The notes: generated by a model not told the origin, from the letters alone. DNA of 58,762 bases from Clostridia bacterium (GCA_910574835.1 CAJTDE010000029.1:1-58762); one strand, 5' to 3'. Counted from the first letter of the stretch, positions 26,478-34,324 are shown. Made by a program: numbers and translations.

Positions 26478-27008
26478 TCATTCTTTTTTCCGAACAATCT
26501 CTATTCCAAGATGAAGGATTGTTTTTCGTTTCATAAATTCTACTTCTACCTCTGCTATGCGTTTATGAAGATTGATTTTCTGAATATGGCCCTCCATATT
26601 CTTTAAAGGCCCGGACAAAATCACAATGGCATCCTGTTCTGCCACTACCTGGGACAATCCCGCCTCGCTGCTTTCTTCTGCCCCTGCCCCGATGCCTGTA
26701 AGCTGCTCCAGCCAGTGAACCTCTTTCTCACTGAGAGCCGTGAATTGTTCTTTGTCTTTTCCCAACAGCTTTGTAAGCATTGGTACCTTCCGCAATTCCA
26801 AATACAGCTCCTGAACGGAATTGCTTATAATAAATACATATCCCGGAAGAAGTTTTTCATGCTGATCCTTCCATTCTCCATGAAACTTCTTTTTTACATG
26901 GCGTGTGGGATGAAAACAACGCTTGTATACTCCATTTTCTACTGTCTTCCGAATCAATGCTTCTGTCTTCTCTTCCATTCCCGGAGCTACTTGAATTACG
27001 TAATACAA
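26478..27008 (-). CDS. loaP: NusG-like transcription antiterminator, LoaP family
   Basis: A 176-residue specialised NusG paralog. The NGN domain starts MYYVIQVAPGMEEKTEALIR and contains LLPGYVFIIS (RNA-polymerase-contacting segment) with variable FHPTRHVKKKFHGEW. A KOW domain follows: QDAIVILSGPLKNMEGHIQKIN. LoaP proteins in Firmicutes promote read-through of long biosynthetic operons. The start codon is TTG at 27008, placed 8 bases after GGGAGG. It sits directly upstream of the polysaccharide operon and in the same orientation. Confidence 0.88.
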   Translation of the reverse strand: MYYVIQVAPGMEEKTEALIRKTVENGVYKRCFHPTRHVKKKFHGEWKDQHEKLLPGYVFIISNSVQELYLELRKVPMLTKLLGKDKEQFTALSEKEVHWLEQLTGIGAGAEESSEAGLSQVVAEQDAIVILSGPLKNMEGHIQKINLHKRIAEVEVEFMKRKTILHLGIEIVRKKE

Positions 27009-27363
27009 GTTTACTTCCTCCCATCAAGATAAATTCTGGAAATATCCTATTCACGCATATCCCTTCAAAGCCAACTTTGTCCGGCAAGGAATTCTCCGTG
27101 TGCACCAGTACGCTCACTCATACATATCTCTTCGTATCGGACGGTCTCCGCCCAATAAGGTATGCTTCGCCATCCACGCCTTATGGAACAATTTCCCATT
27201 GCCGCAGTAATATTCCTGAAAGCTCCTAACATGTATCATGTATCATGTATATGAATAAGAACATTTCGAACACCAAAATATGTCATACTTCAGAGACCCA
27301 AGTGCCCACGCTGCAAGGGTTCTCTCTCCGTAATCCTAATTGCTGCATAAATACTTAAAGTCT
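27009..27363 (-). promoter_or_regulatory. 355-bp leader between the two NusG-like genes with a hairpin and a heptamer repeat
   Basis: No gene is supported here. On the minus strand 27325-27292 can form a stem AGAGAACCC/GGGTCTCT with one bulge, and a 17-base loop. It has no T tract, so it is not a terminator. Its loop shares the hexamer CGTGGG with the hairpin at 26399-26418. Bases 27230-27250 hold three exact copies of the heptamer CATGTAT. Only a weak promoter candidate was seen (TTGGTG with a poor -10). A structured 5' leader for the downstream loaP gene is plausible. Confidence 0.45.
27230..27250. repeat. Tandem heptamer CATGTAT x3
   Basis: Three perfect copies of a 7-bp unit in the leader upstream of loaP. 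Copy number could vary by slippage and change promoter or leader spacing. Confidence 0.85.
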
Positions 27364-27870
27364 CTAGCTCTTCGCCACAATTTCCAACCCAACCTGCATT
27401 TCCTGAAAGTGTCCCGTCGACAGCATTCCTACTTGTGCAATCCGCTTATGCCGGTCAATCTTCCGAATCAGGTTCTCCCTGCCCTGAAGCGGTCCTTCCG
27501 TCACAACGGTCTGTCCGTTCCGGATATATCCTCTGGACATTCCAAAATGATGAGCTTTTCCACAAAATCTCCGGAGAAATTGCTCTTCCTCTCCGCACAC
27601 AGGCGTCAATGCACCCTGGCCGCCCAAAACAGTGAGAATACTCTGATACTGCTCTAACTCCTCTGCCAGTCTCTCCCCGTCCTCACTTTCCAGAAATACA
27701 TAGTCCGGAAACATGGACTGCCGCTCCACATGCCAGCTTCCCTCATACCGCCGCATCCGGTCATAAGTAAAGCAGAACGCATCCCTCAGTGCCTTATCCG
27801 TCAGATGCTTCCTGCAGGAGCGTATGATATCCTGCTCTTTATGATTCGGACAATAAAGTACATACCAGAT
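27364..27870 (-). CDS. Second NusG-like antiterminator (LoaP/UpxY type) with a non-canonical start
   Basis: Full-length NusG paralog of 168 codons. The NGN domain reads WYVLYCPNHKEQDIIRSCRK, then RQSMFPDYVFLESED; the KOW domain reads NGQTVVTEGPLQGRENLIRK. The first in-frame ATG (27756) would delete the first beta-strand of the NGN fold, which is clearly conserved upstream. At the position where the paralog has its TTG start, 8 bases after GGGAGG, this gene has ATC (27870-27868). Either ATC is used as a weak start or a former ATG was lost. It is the gene nearest to the invertible promoter, so it would be transcribed first. Confidence 0.75.
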   Translation of the reverse strand: MWYVLYCPNHKEQDIIRSCRKHLTDKALRDAFCFTYDRMRRYEGSWHVERQSMFPDYVFLESEDGERLAEELEQYQSILTVLGGQGALTPVCGEEEQFLRRFCGKAHHFGMSRGYIRNGQTVVTEGPLQGRENLIRKIDRHKRIAQVGMLSTGHFQEMQVGLEIVAKS

Positions 27871-27940
27871 AACAAGTGCCTCCCTTTCTACTTCCAGTAG
27901 TTTTATCTACGTCAAAAGTCATCCTCAATAAAGCCATTTT

Positions 27941-27964
27941 TTCGTAGAGCATGTTACTCTACGA
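27941..27964. repeat. Left inverted repeat of the invertible segment
   Basis: A 24-bp sequence whose reverse complement occurs exactly at 28161-28184. It is itself a dyad: arm TTCGTAGAG, 7-base asymmetric spacer CATGTTA, arm CTCTACGAA, with flanking T6 and A6 that extend the palindrome to 27937-27969. This arm-spacer-arm form is that of a tyrosine-recombinase core site. Confidence 0.9.
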
Positions 27965-28095
27965 AAAAATAACCCTAATTCTTATAAGTAAGGAAAAATA
28001 AATGAATACTTTTACGAATTAATAGACAAAATTAAAATAAAAACAGAAAAAATCTCTTGAAAAATGTACAAAAAAAGAGAAACCAAGAAAAAATG

Positions 28096-28124
28096 TTTAC
28101 GTTTTCAAGGATCTGTGCTATGAT
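28096..28124 (+). promoter_or_regulatory. Strong sigma-A-type extended -10 promoter inside the invertible segment
   Basis: The -35 box is TTTACG (28096-28101), the spacer is 17 bases, and the -10 box is TATGAT (28119-28124) preceded by TGC, an extended -10. Transcription would start near 28131 and run to the right. Rightward there is no convincing gene before the two-way terminator at 28357-28401, so in this orientation the promoter is idle or makes a short RNA. Confidence 0.8.
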
Positions 28125-28131
28125 ATTCAAG

Positions 28132-28159
28132 AAAAAAGCAGGAGATCTGCTCTCCTGCT
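28132..28159 (-). terminator. Hairpin with T tract at the edge of the invertible segment
   Basis: A perfect 9-bp stem AGCAGGAGA/TCTCCTGCT (28137-28159) is followed on the minus strand by TTTTTT (28137-28132). This makes an intrinsic terminator for leftward transcription in the present orientation. For the embedded promoter it forms instead a 5' hairpin at the start of the transcript. In the OFF state it would block read-through into the operon from the right. Confidence 0.75.
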
Positions 28160-28160
28160 A

Positions 28161-28184
28161 TCGTAGAGTAACATGCTCTACGAA
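28161..28184. repeat. Right inverted repeat of the invertible segment
   Basis: Exact reverse complement of 27941-27964. The spacer here is TAACATG between CGTAGAG and CTCTACG arms. The outermost base of the left arm (28160, A) differs from the perfect dyad. Confidence 0.9.
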
Positions 28185-28208
28185 CAAAAAGTTCCACACA
28201 TTTCCAAT

Positions 28209-28340
28209 TCATTCCAATTTCAGGATAAATGCATCATTCTTCCGATCTTTCGGTTCCAACATTATGTCATATCTTCCTAAACCGCTTTCCCACCATTCCT
28301 TGATAAACATGATTTTATCAATATAAAATTTTGGCCCATA
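28209..28340 (-). pseudogene. Remnant of an AAA-ATPase-like/PD-(D/E)XK (DUF1703) gene
   Basis: An in-frame stretch of 43 codons between two stops encodes FIKEWWESGLGRYDIMLEPK and DRKNDAFILKLE. The ESGxGRYDxMLxPKD...AFILxxK pattern is the nuclease-like C-terminal motif of the AAA-ATPase-like/DUF1703 family that is abundant in Lachnospiraceae. Those proteins are over 500 residues; nothing else of the gene is visible. It is a decayed fragment beside the inverton. Bases 28185-28208 and 28341-28356 hold nothing recognisable. Confidence 0.6.
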
Positions 28341-28356
28341 TTACAACGAAATTTAC

Positions 28357-28401
28357 AAAAGGCCGTCCCCCTTCTCGCCCTGAAAAGGAAACGGCCTTTT
28401 T
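28357..28401. terminator. Bidirectional intrinsic terminator
   Basis: AAAAGGCCGT at 28357-28366 pairs with ACGGCCTTTT at 28391-28400, with T runs on both strands. Leftward it ends the DUF1540 gene; rightward it would stop transcripts from the inverton promoter in its present orientation. Confidence 0.88.
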
Positions 28402-28429
28402 ATAGCAATTATAAATCAAAAACTACCAT

Positions 28430-28750
28430 CTACTCACATTTACACCGGAAAGTTGCACATTCCGTCTCCTGACACTCGCAGGCAGAACCCCCGGCAATTC
28501 CAATATGCTTTGCATGGCAGACGCAATTCTCATTAAAAGTACACTCCTCCGCCTTACAGGACACTTTTGTCTCCTTAGTGGGATAATCTACGGAACTCTG
28601 GTAATTACCCTCGCCTCTCTCCCGGAAGCTGCTGCAGCAGGTATCCTTGGAATGCTTGGCATTGTTGCCCTCCACCTGAATATTATCCTTACAGCAGCTC
28701 TTCTCCTTGTTATACATGCAGCTTGTTACGGTACAGTCTAATCTTGTCAT
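28430..28750 (-). CDS. DUF1540 cysteine-rich protein
   Basis: A 106-residue protein with two copies of the DUF1540 cysteine pattern: LDCTVTSCMYNKEKSCCKDN near the N-terminus and VSCKAEECTFNENCVCHAKH near residue 65, ending in CECQETECATFRCKCE. The spacing suggests metal binding. Function is unknown; such proteins are common in spore-forming Clostridia. The ATG at 28750 has GGAGG 9 bases upstream. An ATG two codons earlier has too short a spacer. A weak promoter (TTGATA, TATAAA) lies about 55-85 bases upstream. Confidence 0.85.
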   Translation of the reverse strand: MTRLDCTVTSCMYNKEKSCCKDNIQVEGNNAKHSKDTCCSSFRERGEGNYQSSVDYPTKETKVSCKAEECTFNENCVCHAKHIGIAGGSACECQETECATFRCKCE

Positions 28751-28850
28751 GTTCATCTACCTCCATAAAAATATAGAAGTAGTATGTGCAGATTTGCCCT
28801 GTTTATACCTAAAAAGCCGGAATATCAAATCCATTTTCTTATCGAAAAGC

Positions 28851-31145
28851 TTATGAATGCTGCAGCTTCTTCCTTTTTCTAAAAATTCCGGCAGTCAGTA
28901 AAATAAGGAAAATTATGGAAATTACTCTCCCCGCATGATAGAACCAAGGTTCTTGATATCTCACCTTTACAAGCCCCTGCGTATCCTCGGCAATCCATAC
29001 GCGCACCGTCCCCTGGTCGCCAATGCCCGTTTTTAATCGCGTCCCGTCCTCTGCATATGCCGCGTAATTGGGATAGTAGGTAAACGGCACATCCACCCAA
29101 GCCTCTTCCCCCTTAATTCCTGTCTCCGGCAGCTCATAACGAAATTCCGCCGTCAAATTTTCCGCCCTCTTACATTCGCTTAAGGCAATTCCTTCCGGAG
29201 CCGCAAACGTATTTGCCCGATGCCAGATACGGTAACTGTTAGAATGAGGCACATTGATAAAATACAGAACATCTACCTGGCTCTGCTCTCTCTGATATTG
29301 ATTCTCTTTCGTATATTTGGGCATTGCTTCCTCACTGTAGCGGTTTATGTAAATTCCTGCGCATAGAAAGGCCAGCACACAGGCGCTTCCGCACACCAAT
29401 TTACGTACCTCCTTTTCAGAGCAAAAACGATAAAATCCTACCGCACACACCAGGCACAGAAGCACGGTGGAAAGAGACAGAAAACGCCACGGCAATTGAA
29501 GAGAGGTCACAAGTCTGTGAATCACAGGCAGTCCCTGCACTTTATCCCAGGGAAAAAGATCCGTAGACAGATAAATCCCCAGAAGGCTTAATCCCAACGC
29601 TCCAAAGCACCCCTTTAATAAGCCGTCCTTCTTCTCCTCACGAAGATACACATACAAAAATGCCAGTATACCTGCAAGCATAACAAATCCCAGGGAACAG
29701 GGCATCTCTTCGCTATTCTGAATCATAGCCCAGGTACTCATTGTCGGATTGGCTAAGATAAAGTCAAAAAGCTTGGGCAGAGTTACGGTCCACCAGCTTA
29801 AGGTAATATCAATACAAAATACGCGATAGGGATAAACCGCATGATGAAGCAGGGTAAATATCACTCCCAGATTCAAAAGCAAAGTACTTCCCGCAGCAAA
29901 CAGCAGCGCTTTCCAGCGTTTCTTTTCCCGTAAACGTCCCAGGCAGCACAGACCGAAAATGCTGCCGAAGCATACGGTCAGCTCAACAGAGAGCACATGA
30001 GATTGAAGAACTCCTGAAAAGCCCAAAGCCGCCAGATACCATTTTTTCGGATTTCCCAGAAACAGCTCATACATTCCCCACAAAACCAGCGGGAAGAAAA
30101 TCATAGCCATAGCCTCACCAACAGCCGCACGGGTATACAAATCTATCAGACGGTATACCGAAAGGGTATAGAGAAGCGCAGCCACAAGACCTATTTTTCG
30201 GGAACGTGTCAGGCCGGAAAAAGAGCGGTACGCCACAAAAGCCGTAGCAACATTCATACCAATCAGCAGCACCTTATAGCAATTGACCAAAGACACGCCC
30301 AGGCATCCCAAAAGAGCAGGGAAGTATAAAAACAGCTGCGGGTAGAAAATAGGCGATCCATACCCATATCCATGAAGCAGCGTACTGTGAATTTTTACCG
30401 GAAACCGCCCGTTCTTCAGTCCCTCCTGAATACCCAGAATCCTGTTAAACTGATAATAAAGATCATGGCCGTCCAATACAAAATTGTAGCTTAGAGGCAG
30501 GGATACCAAAATCACCGCCGCGCTCAAGAGAAGCAGCGCTGTCTTTCCCTCCTTGTCAAGACGGCCTCCGCGCATCTTCCATATAAGAATTAAAACGGAA
30601 CACAAAAGTATGGCTCCCATCAGACAGGGGATATCCGTATACATTGGCCTGACAGATGTCAGATAAAAGCCGCTTACATTGAAGTCTCCTCCCCCTCCAT
30701 AAACAATACGCACGGAGATATCCTCCATAGAATCCTCTGTGTCAAAATAAATCTCCGTTATATCCCCGTTCTGCTTCAAAGGCTCTTTGACCAGAAGCTT
30801 TCCCTCCGTATTATCCTCATTTAATTTCCTGGGACTGCGGATCTCAACATAATTCTGTTCGCCATTTGACAGAGAAACCACCTGAAGCCGATAGCTTCCC
30901 TTTTTCAGCGTCACATGCGCCGTCTCCGCCACAATCCCTGTATAGCCGCTCCCTGGCTCAATTCTCAATATCGGATCTTCATCCTCTGTAAATGTAACAA
31001 TATCCTCCGCCTCCGGATGAATCTCCAGCTCTGATGCCGGGAGTTCCCTGCTAAAGTAAGAATCAAAGGGAATCCCCGCTGCTATCACAAGCAATAGAAG
31101 GGTAACGATTAAATGAATTTTATAAGCTGATATAAATTTTTTCAT
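28851..31145 (-). CDS. Large membrane protein, PTPS-related/YfhO-like (GT-C-like fold)
   Basis: A 764-residue protein with an N-terminal membrane anchor, an extracytoplasmic beta-rich domain (about residues 40-155), then about 12 membrane segments and a C-terminal outside domain ending with one more helix. Motifs FVLDGHDLYYQFNRILGIQEG and YRLIDLYTRAAVGEAMAM match the 6-pyruvoyl-tetrahydropterin-synthase-related membrane family (PF10131). Members are not pterin enzymes and resemble GT-C glycosyltransferases. The protein at 38354-40621 is a clear paralog. The ATG at 31145 has AAGGAG 7 bases upstream. It follows two GT-C-like genes in an apparent operon. Confidence 0.75.
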   Translation of the reverse strand: MKKFISAYKIHLIVTLLLLVIAAGIPFDSYFSRELPASELEIHPEAEDIVTFTEDEDPILRIEPGSGYTGIVAETAHVTLKKGSYRLQVVSLSNGEQNYVEIRSPRKLNEDNTEGKLLVKEPLKQNGDITEIYFDTEDSMEDISVRIVYGGGGDFNVSGFYLTSVRPMYTDIPCLMGAILLCSVLILIWKMRGGRLDKEGKTALLLLSAAVILVSLPLSYNFVLDGHDLYYQFNRILGIQEGLKNGRFPVKIHSTLLHGYGYGSPIFYPQLFLYFPALLGCLGVSLVNCYKVLLIGMNVATAFVAYRSFSGLTRSRKIGLVAALLYTLSVYRLIDLYTRAAVGEAMAMIFFPLVLWGMYELFLGNPKKWYLAALGFSGVLQSHVLSVELTVCFGSIFGLCCLGRLREKKRWKALLFAAGSTLLLNLGVIFTLLHHAVYPYRVFCIDITLSWWTVTLPKLFDFILANPTMSTWAMIQNSEEMPCSLGFVMLAGILAFLYVYLREEKKDGLLKGCFGALGLSLLGIYLSTDLFPWDKVQGLPVIHRLVTSLQLPWRFLSLSTVLLCLVCAVGFYRFCSEKEVRKLVCGSACVLAFLCAGIYINRYSEEAMPKYTKENQYQREQSQVDVLYFINVPHSNSYRIWHRANTFAAPEGIALSECKRAENLTAEFRYELPETGIKGEEAWVDVPFTYYPNYAAYAEDGTRLKTGIGDQGTVRVWIAEDTQGLVKVRYQEPWFYHAGRVISIIFLILLTAGIFRKRKKLQHS

Positions 31146-31197
31146 CATTTGTCTCCTTTTTGTTATGGCTTTTGACGGCTCCAAAGCCTTTTCTCCC

Positions 31198-32745
31198 CTA
31201 TTTTATCTTTCTCCTCTGACTTCTCTGCGATATCCGGATGCCTGCCCGTTCCGCAAGCTCAGCCAGCCCTACGGCCGCCATCGGAAGCATCATCACAAAA
31301 TAAGGCAGTATGTAACGTCCCTTTGCCTCCCACAGCATATGAAAGAGAAAGCCCCCGAAAATAGTAATCAAAAGCACCTGCTCCTCCAACGGCTTCTTCC
31401 TCCAATAACGAAATATCATCCACAAAAAGACGCCCATAAAAATGAGACTTTGATACTGGTTCATAAACCAGGTCATTACAGTATGCAGCTTCCCCACATA
31501 CATACTGTTCACAATACCGCAGCGCTCCCATCCGTTGATATGGGTCATAGCAAAGCACTCATAAGTAGGATCATTCCACTGGCTGGTAAATTTCTCCCGA
31601 TAAAACTCCGCCGCATAAAGAGGCGCCGCCCGAAAGCCGGATATCGACGCGCGGATATCCTCCAACGCCATCGCCGACGCCCTCTCCCCGTCAAATTCCG
31701 AAGCTCCCCAATAAGCATGAAGAATATAACCGTTGGACCAGCCCGGCGCTCCCTCCCCTTTTTGCATTCCCATTGCCACATACAGAACCATAGGGGCGCC
31801 TTCATTCAGTGAAACGCCGGAGCGTTCCTCGTAGAAGCTGCGCAGGCCGAAGCGGGAAAGCAAAAATACCGCCACAAGAAGCCCTGCTGCCGCAAACGCC
31901 TTCCACTGACGCTTTCCCAGCCCTGTAATCGCCCAAATACCTACAAAGGCAATCAGAAGAATCAAACTGTTATTGCGAATCAGGCAGGCCAGCGTACATG
32001 CAATACAGCAGGCCGCCAGACACCATTTCTTTTCCCGCTTTTGATACTCCAGAAACATCCAAACTGCCAACAGAGAATAAGCAAGAGAGGGTATCTCTCC
32101 ATACACAAAGGTTACATAGAAAAACAGCGGAAAACAACAGGCGGCCAAAAGCAGGTAATACACAATTCCTCTCTTATTCTTTGCCAGCAGCCGCGTGATT
32201 CCATAACCGCTGTACACACACAGAACCGCTCCCAGACAGTTAAGATATTCAAACGCCTGAAAATTCCCATTCCCAAAACATGCAAAAATCAATTCAATCA
32301 ATGCCGTCAGCCCAAGCTGATGCGGATGAATAAATAAATATTTCTCATAAGAATCCTTCGTCAGCATGGAATAATCACCGCATCGAAAGCCGGAAGCCGC
32401 CGTACATACGGAAGCCTGATCGCCTACCGGAATACAGCAGGCCCCCTTTGCCCACAGCACACAAAAGCACAGTGTATAAAAGAGAACCAGGCCAAGTAAA
32501 ATGCGGATACGCTTCTCCTGCCTCTCCTCTTCCTTTAAAACCCATCGGCAAATCCAATCCATACAAAAAAGTCCAAGTGTACATACCGCCAGGACTACAA
32601 GAAAAATATCGCCTTTCGCATAGGGAATCTCCTGATATTCCGTTGTAAAATATACGGTAGAAAACAGACTAAAGCCTAAAAGCGCCCCAAAAAGAGCCAG
32701 GCCCAATATGGATATCATCCTATCTGTCAGCTTTATCAGCTTCAT
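31198..32745 (-). CDS. Integral membrane glycosyltransferase-like protein (GT-C type), copy 2
   Basis: A 515-residue protein with about 12 hydrophobic segments. An outward loop shows SVCTAASGFRCGDYSMLTKD and a segment KYLFIHPHQLGLTALIELIF, a pattern found in mannosyltransferase-like GT-C proteins. The C-terminus GRYILPYFVMMLPMAAVGLA is almost identical to that of the upstream gene, so the two are tandem duplicates. They overlap by 26 bases. Presumed use of a lipid-linked sugar donor at the outer face is inference. Confidence 0.7.
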   Translation of the reverse strand: MKLIKLTDRMISILGLALFGALLGFSLFSTVYFTTEYQEIPYAKGDIFLVVLAVCTLGLFCMDWICRWVLKEEERQEKRIRILLGLVLFYTLCFCVLWAKGACCIPVGDQASVCTAASGFRCGDYSMLTKDSYEKYLFIHPHQLGLTALIELIFACFGNGNFQAFEYLNCLGAVLCVYSGYGITRLLAKNKRGIVYYLLLAACCFPLFFYVTFVYGEIPSLAYSLLAVWMFLEYQKREKKWCLAACCIACTLACLIRNNSLILLIAFVGIWAITGLGKRQWKAFAAAGLLVAVFLLSRFGLRSFYEERSGVSLNEGAPMVLYVAMGMQKGEGAPGWSNGYILHAYWGASEFDGERASAMALEDIRASISGFRAAPLYAAEFYREKFTSQWNDPTYECFAMTHINGWERCGIVNSMYVGKLHTVMTWFMNQYQSLIFMGVFLWMIFRYWRKKPLEEQVLLITIFGGFLFHMLWEAKGRYILPYFVMMLPMAAVGLAELAERAGIRISQRSQRRKIK

Positions 32746-34270
32746 ATTTTGTCCTCCAGCCTTGTATTTGATACAGCCCTCCCGCAGCCAGGGGAAGCAT
32801 CATCACAAAATAAGGCAGTACATACCGGGATTTCGCCTCCCACAAAAGATGGAACAGCACGCCGCCTATAATGATAATCAAAAGAATATGGTTCTCCAAC
32901 GGCTCTTCCTTTTTCCGACTTCCAAGAAGCAGTAAAAGCACCATCGCGTAGATAAAAAGCTGATAGCTGTCCATAAAAGCTAACAGAAATTGATGCAGGC
33001 CGCCGAAAAAAAGAGCCTGCGTCAGCTCTCCCCGCTCCTCTTCCGCAGCAAGGGTCATGATAAAGCAGCCATATGTAGGCTCATTCCACTGACTGGTCAG
33101 CTTCCTTCCATAAAAATCCGCCGCATAAACAGGATTCTTCAGAAATTCCTTTGCCCTGCTGCGAATTTCCTCTTTTCCCAGCTTTGATGCAGCCTCTCCG
33201 TCATATCCGCAGATATCCTGATACGTATACATAGAATAACCGTTATACCAGCCGGCTTCTTTATCTCCCTCCTGCATTCCCATTGCTATCCAGAGAATTG
33301 CCGGTACTCCGTCATGGATCTTCAGCCCGGATCGCGCTTCGTACAAAGCCTTTAACCCACGGCTGCTTCCAAACAATACGGCAATCAGCAAAAGAATCCC
33401 TAAAAAATATTTACCTGTTTTTCTTGAAACAGCCAGCACACCCAGCACACAAATACAGGCAATCACCGCAATCAAGCTGTTATTCCGAATCACTACCGCA
33501 ATACTTATGGATAAAAGCATCAGCCAAAATCCGCTTTTCTTCCCCTCTTTGTGATAACGAAGCAGCTGCCATACTGCTGTAAGTGAAAGCACGGTCCCCA
33601 ATACATCGCCATAGATAAACACACTGTACAATAAAAACGGAAAACAGGTTCCGTAGAGCAACAGAAAATATGCCTGTACCTGCGGCTTCCCAAACAGCTG
33701 TCTGACAATCCCACAGCCCGCGATCAGCCCCACAGCCATCCCTGCCACATTCAAAAGCTGAAGAGCCCGAATACCGGCAGCTCCCTTCCCCACAATCCGA
33801 AAAATCAACTCCTCATAAGCAGCCAGCCCCAATTGCGACGGGTAATAATAGAGATATTTTCCATATTCAAACCGCCCGAAATTCCCTTCGGAAAAACGCT
33901 CCGCACTGCTGAGCACCATAAGCTGATCCGATACCGGAATACTCTTTGAAATAAGTCCCCAGACAATTCCAAACAGTACGATCCAGCTTAATACTACTCC
34001 GAACAAAATCCGAAGATTCCGCTCCTTCCTTCCCTCTTCCCTCATAAGCCGTCTGCCAAAAAGCAGGAGACTTGCACCAATCATCACCGCGCCGGCCAAA
34101 GAAAGCAGATCTAAACAGTTATATGGAATTTCTTCCTGGTAATCTTTTGGAAAGTACCGGGTAAACAGCAGCGCCGACAGCGTCAGAAGAAAAAAAATAA
34201 TGATACAGAACCAGTGGATCATTGTCCCGGACGCTTGCTCAAGAGAACGAAAACTCTTTTCTTTACACAT
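32720..34270 (-). CDS. Integral membrane glycosyltransferase-like protein (GT-C type), copy 1
   Basis: A 516-residue paralog of the following gene with the same order of elements: SDQLMVLSSAERFSEGNFG, YLYYYPSQLGLAAYEELIF, AGWYNGYSMYTYQDICGYDG, LTSQWNEPTYGCF and SRYVLPYFVMMLPLAAGGLY. About 12 membrane segments. It is the first gene of a three-gene membrane operon downstream of purL. The likely role is surface glycan modification; no substrate can be named. Confidence 0.7.
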   Translation of the reverse strand: MCKEKSFRSLEQASGTMIHWFCIIIFFLLTLSALLFTRYFPKDYQEEIPYNCLDLLSLAGAVMIGASLLLFGRRLMREEGRKERNLRILFGVVLSWIVLFGIVWGLISKSIPVSDQLMVLSSAERFSEGNFGRFEYGKYLYYYPSQLGLAAYEELIFRIVGKGAAGIRALQLLNVAGMAVGLIAGCGIVRQLFGKPQVQAYFLLLYGTCFPFLLYSVFIYGDVLGTVLSLTAVWQLLRYHKEGKKSGFWLMLLSISIAVVIRNNSLIAVIACICVLGVLAVSRKTGKYFLGILLLIAVLFGSSRGLKALYEARSGLKIHDGVPAILWIAMGMQEGDKEAGWYNGYSMYTYQDICGYDGEAASKLGKEEIRSRAKEFLKNPVYAADFYGRKLTSQWNEPTYGCFIMTLAAEEERGELTQALFFGGLHQFLLAFMDSYQLFIYAMVLLLLLGSRKKEEPLENHILLIIIIGGVLFHLLWEAKSRYVLPYFVMMLPLAAGGLYQIQGWRTKYEADKADR

Positions 34271-34324
34271 TTGTTCCTTCTCTTTTCTCTTTATTCAAAA
34301 TACATTCTGATCAGACAGCATGAA

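Larger units (their letters stand above)
27937..28184. other. Putative invertible promoter element (inverton)
   Basis: Inverted 24-bp repeats at 27941-27964 and 28161-28184 enclose 196 bp that hold a strong promoter at 28096-28124 and a hairpin at 28137-28159. In this assembly the promoter points to the right, away from the antiterminator and polysaccharide genes, and no good minus-strand promoter was seen before the first NusG-like gene. Inversion would aim the promoter at the operon. Size, repeat length and position match capsule invertons of Bacteroides and other gut bacteria. No recombinase gene is in the window. Confidence 0.8.

Noticed and set aside
28057-28326. Open frame of 89 codons on the plus strand crossing the right inverted repeat
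   Set aside because: No ribosome site or domain. It starts upstream of the inverton promoter and runs antisense to the DUF1703 remnant.
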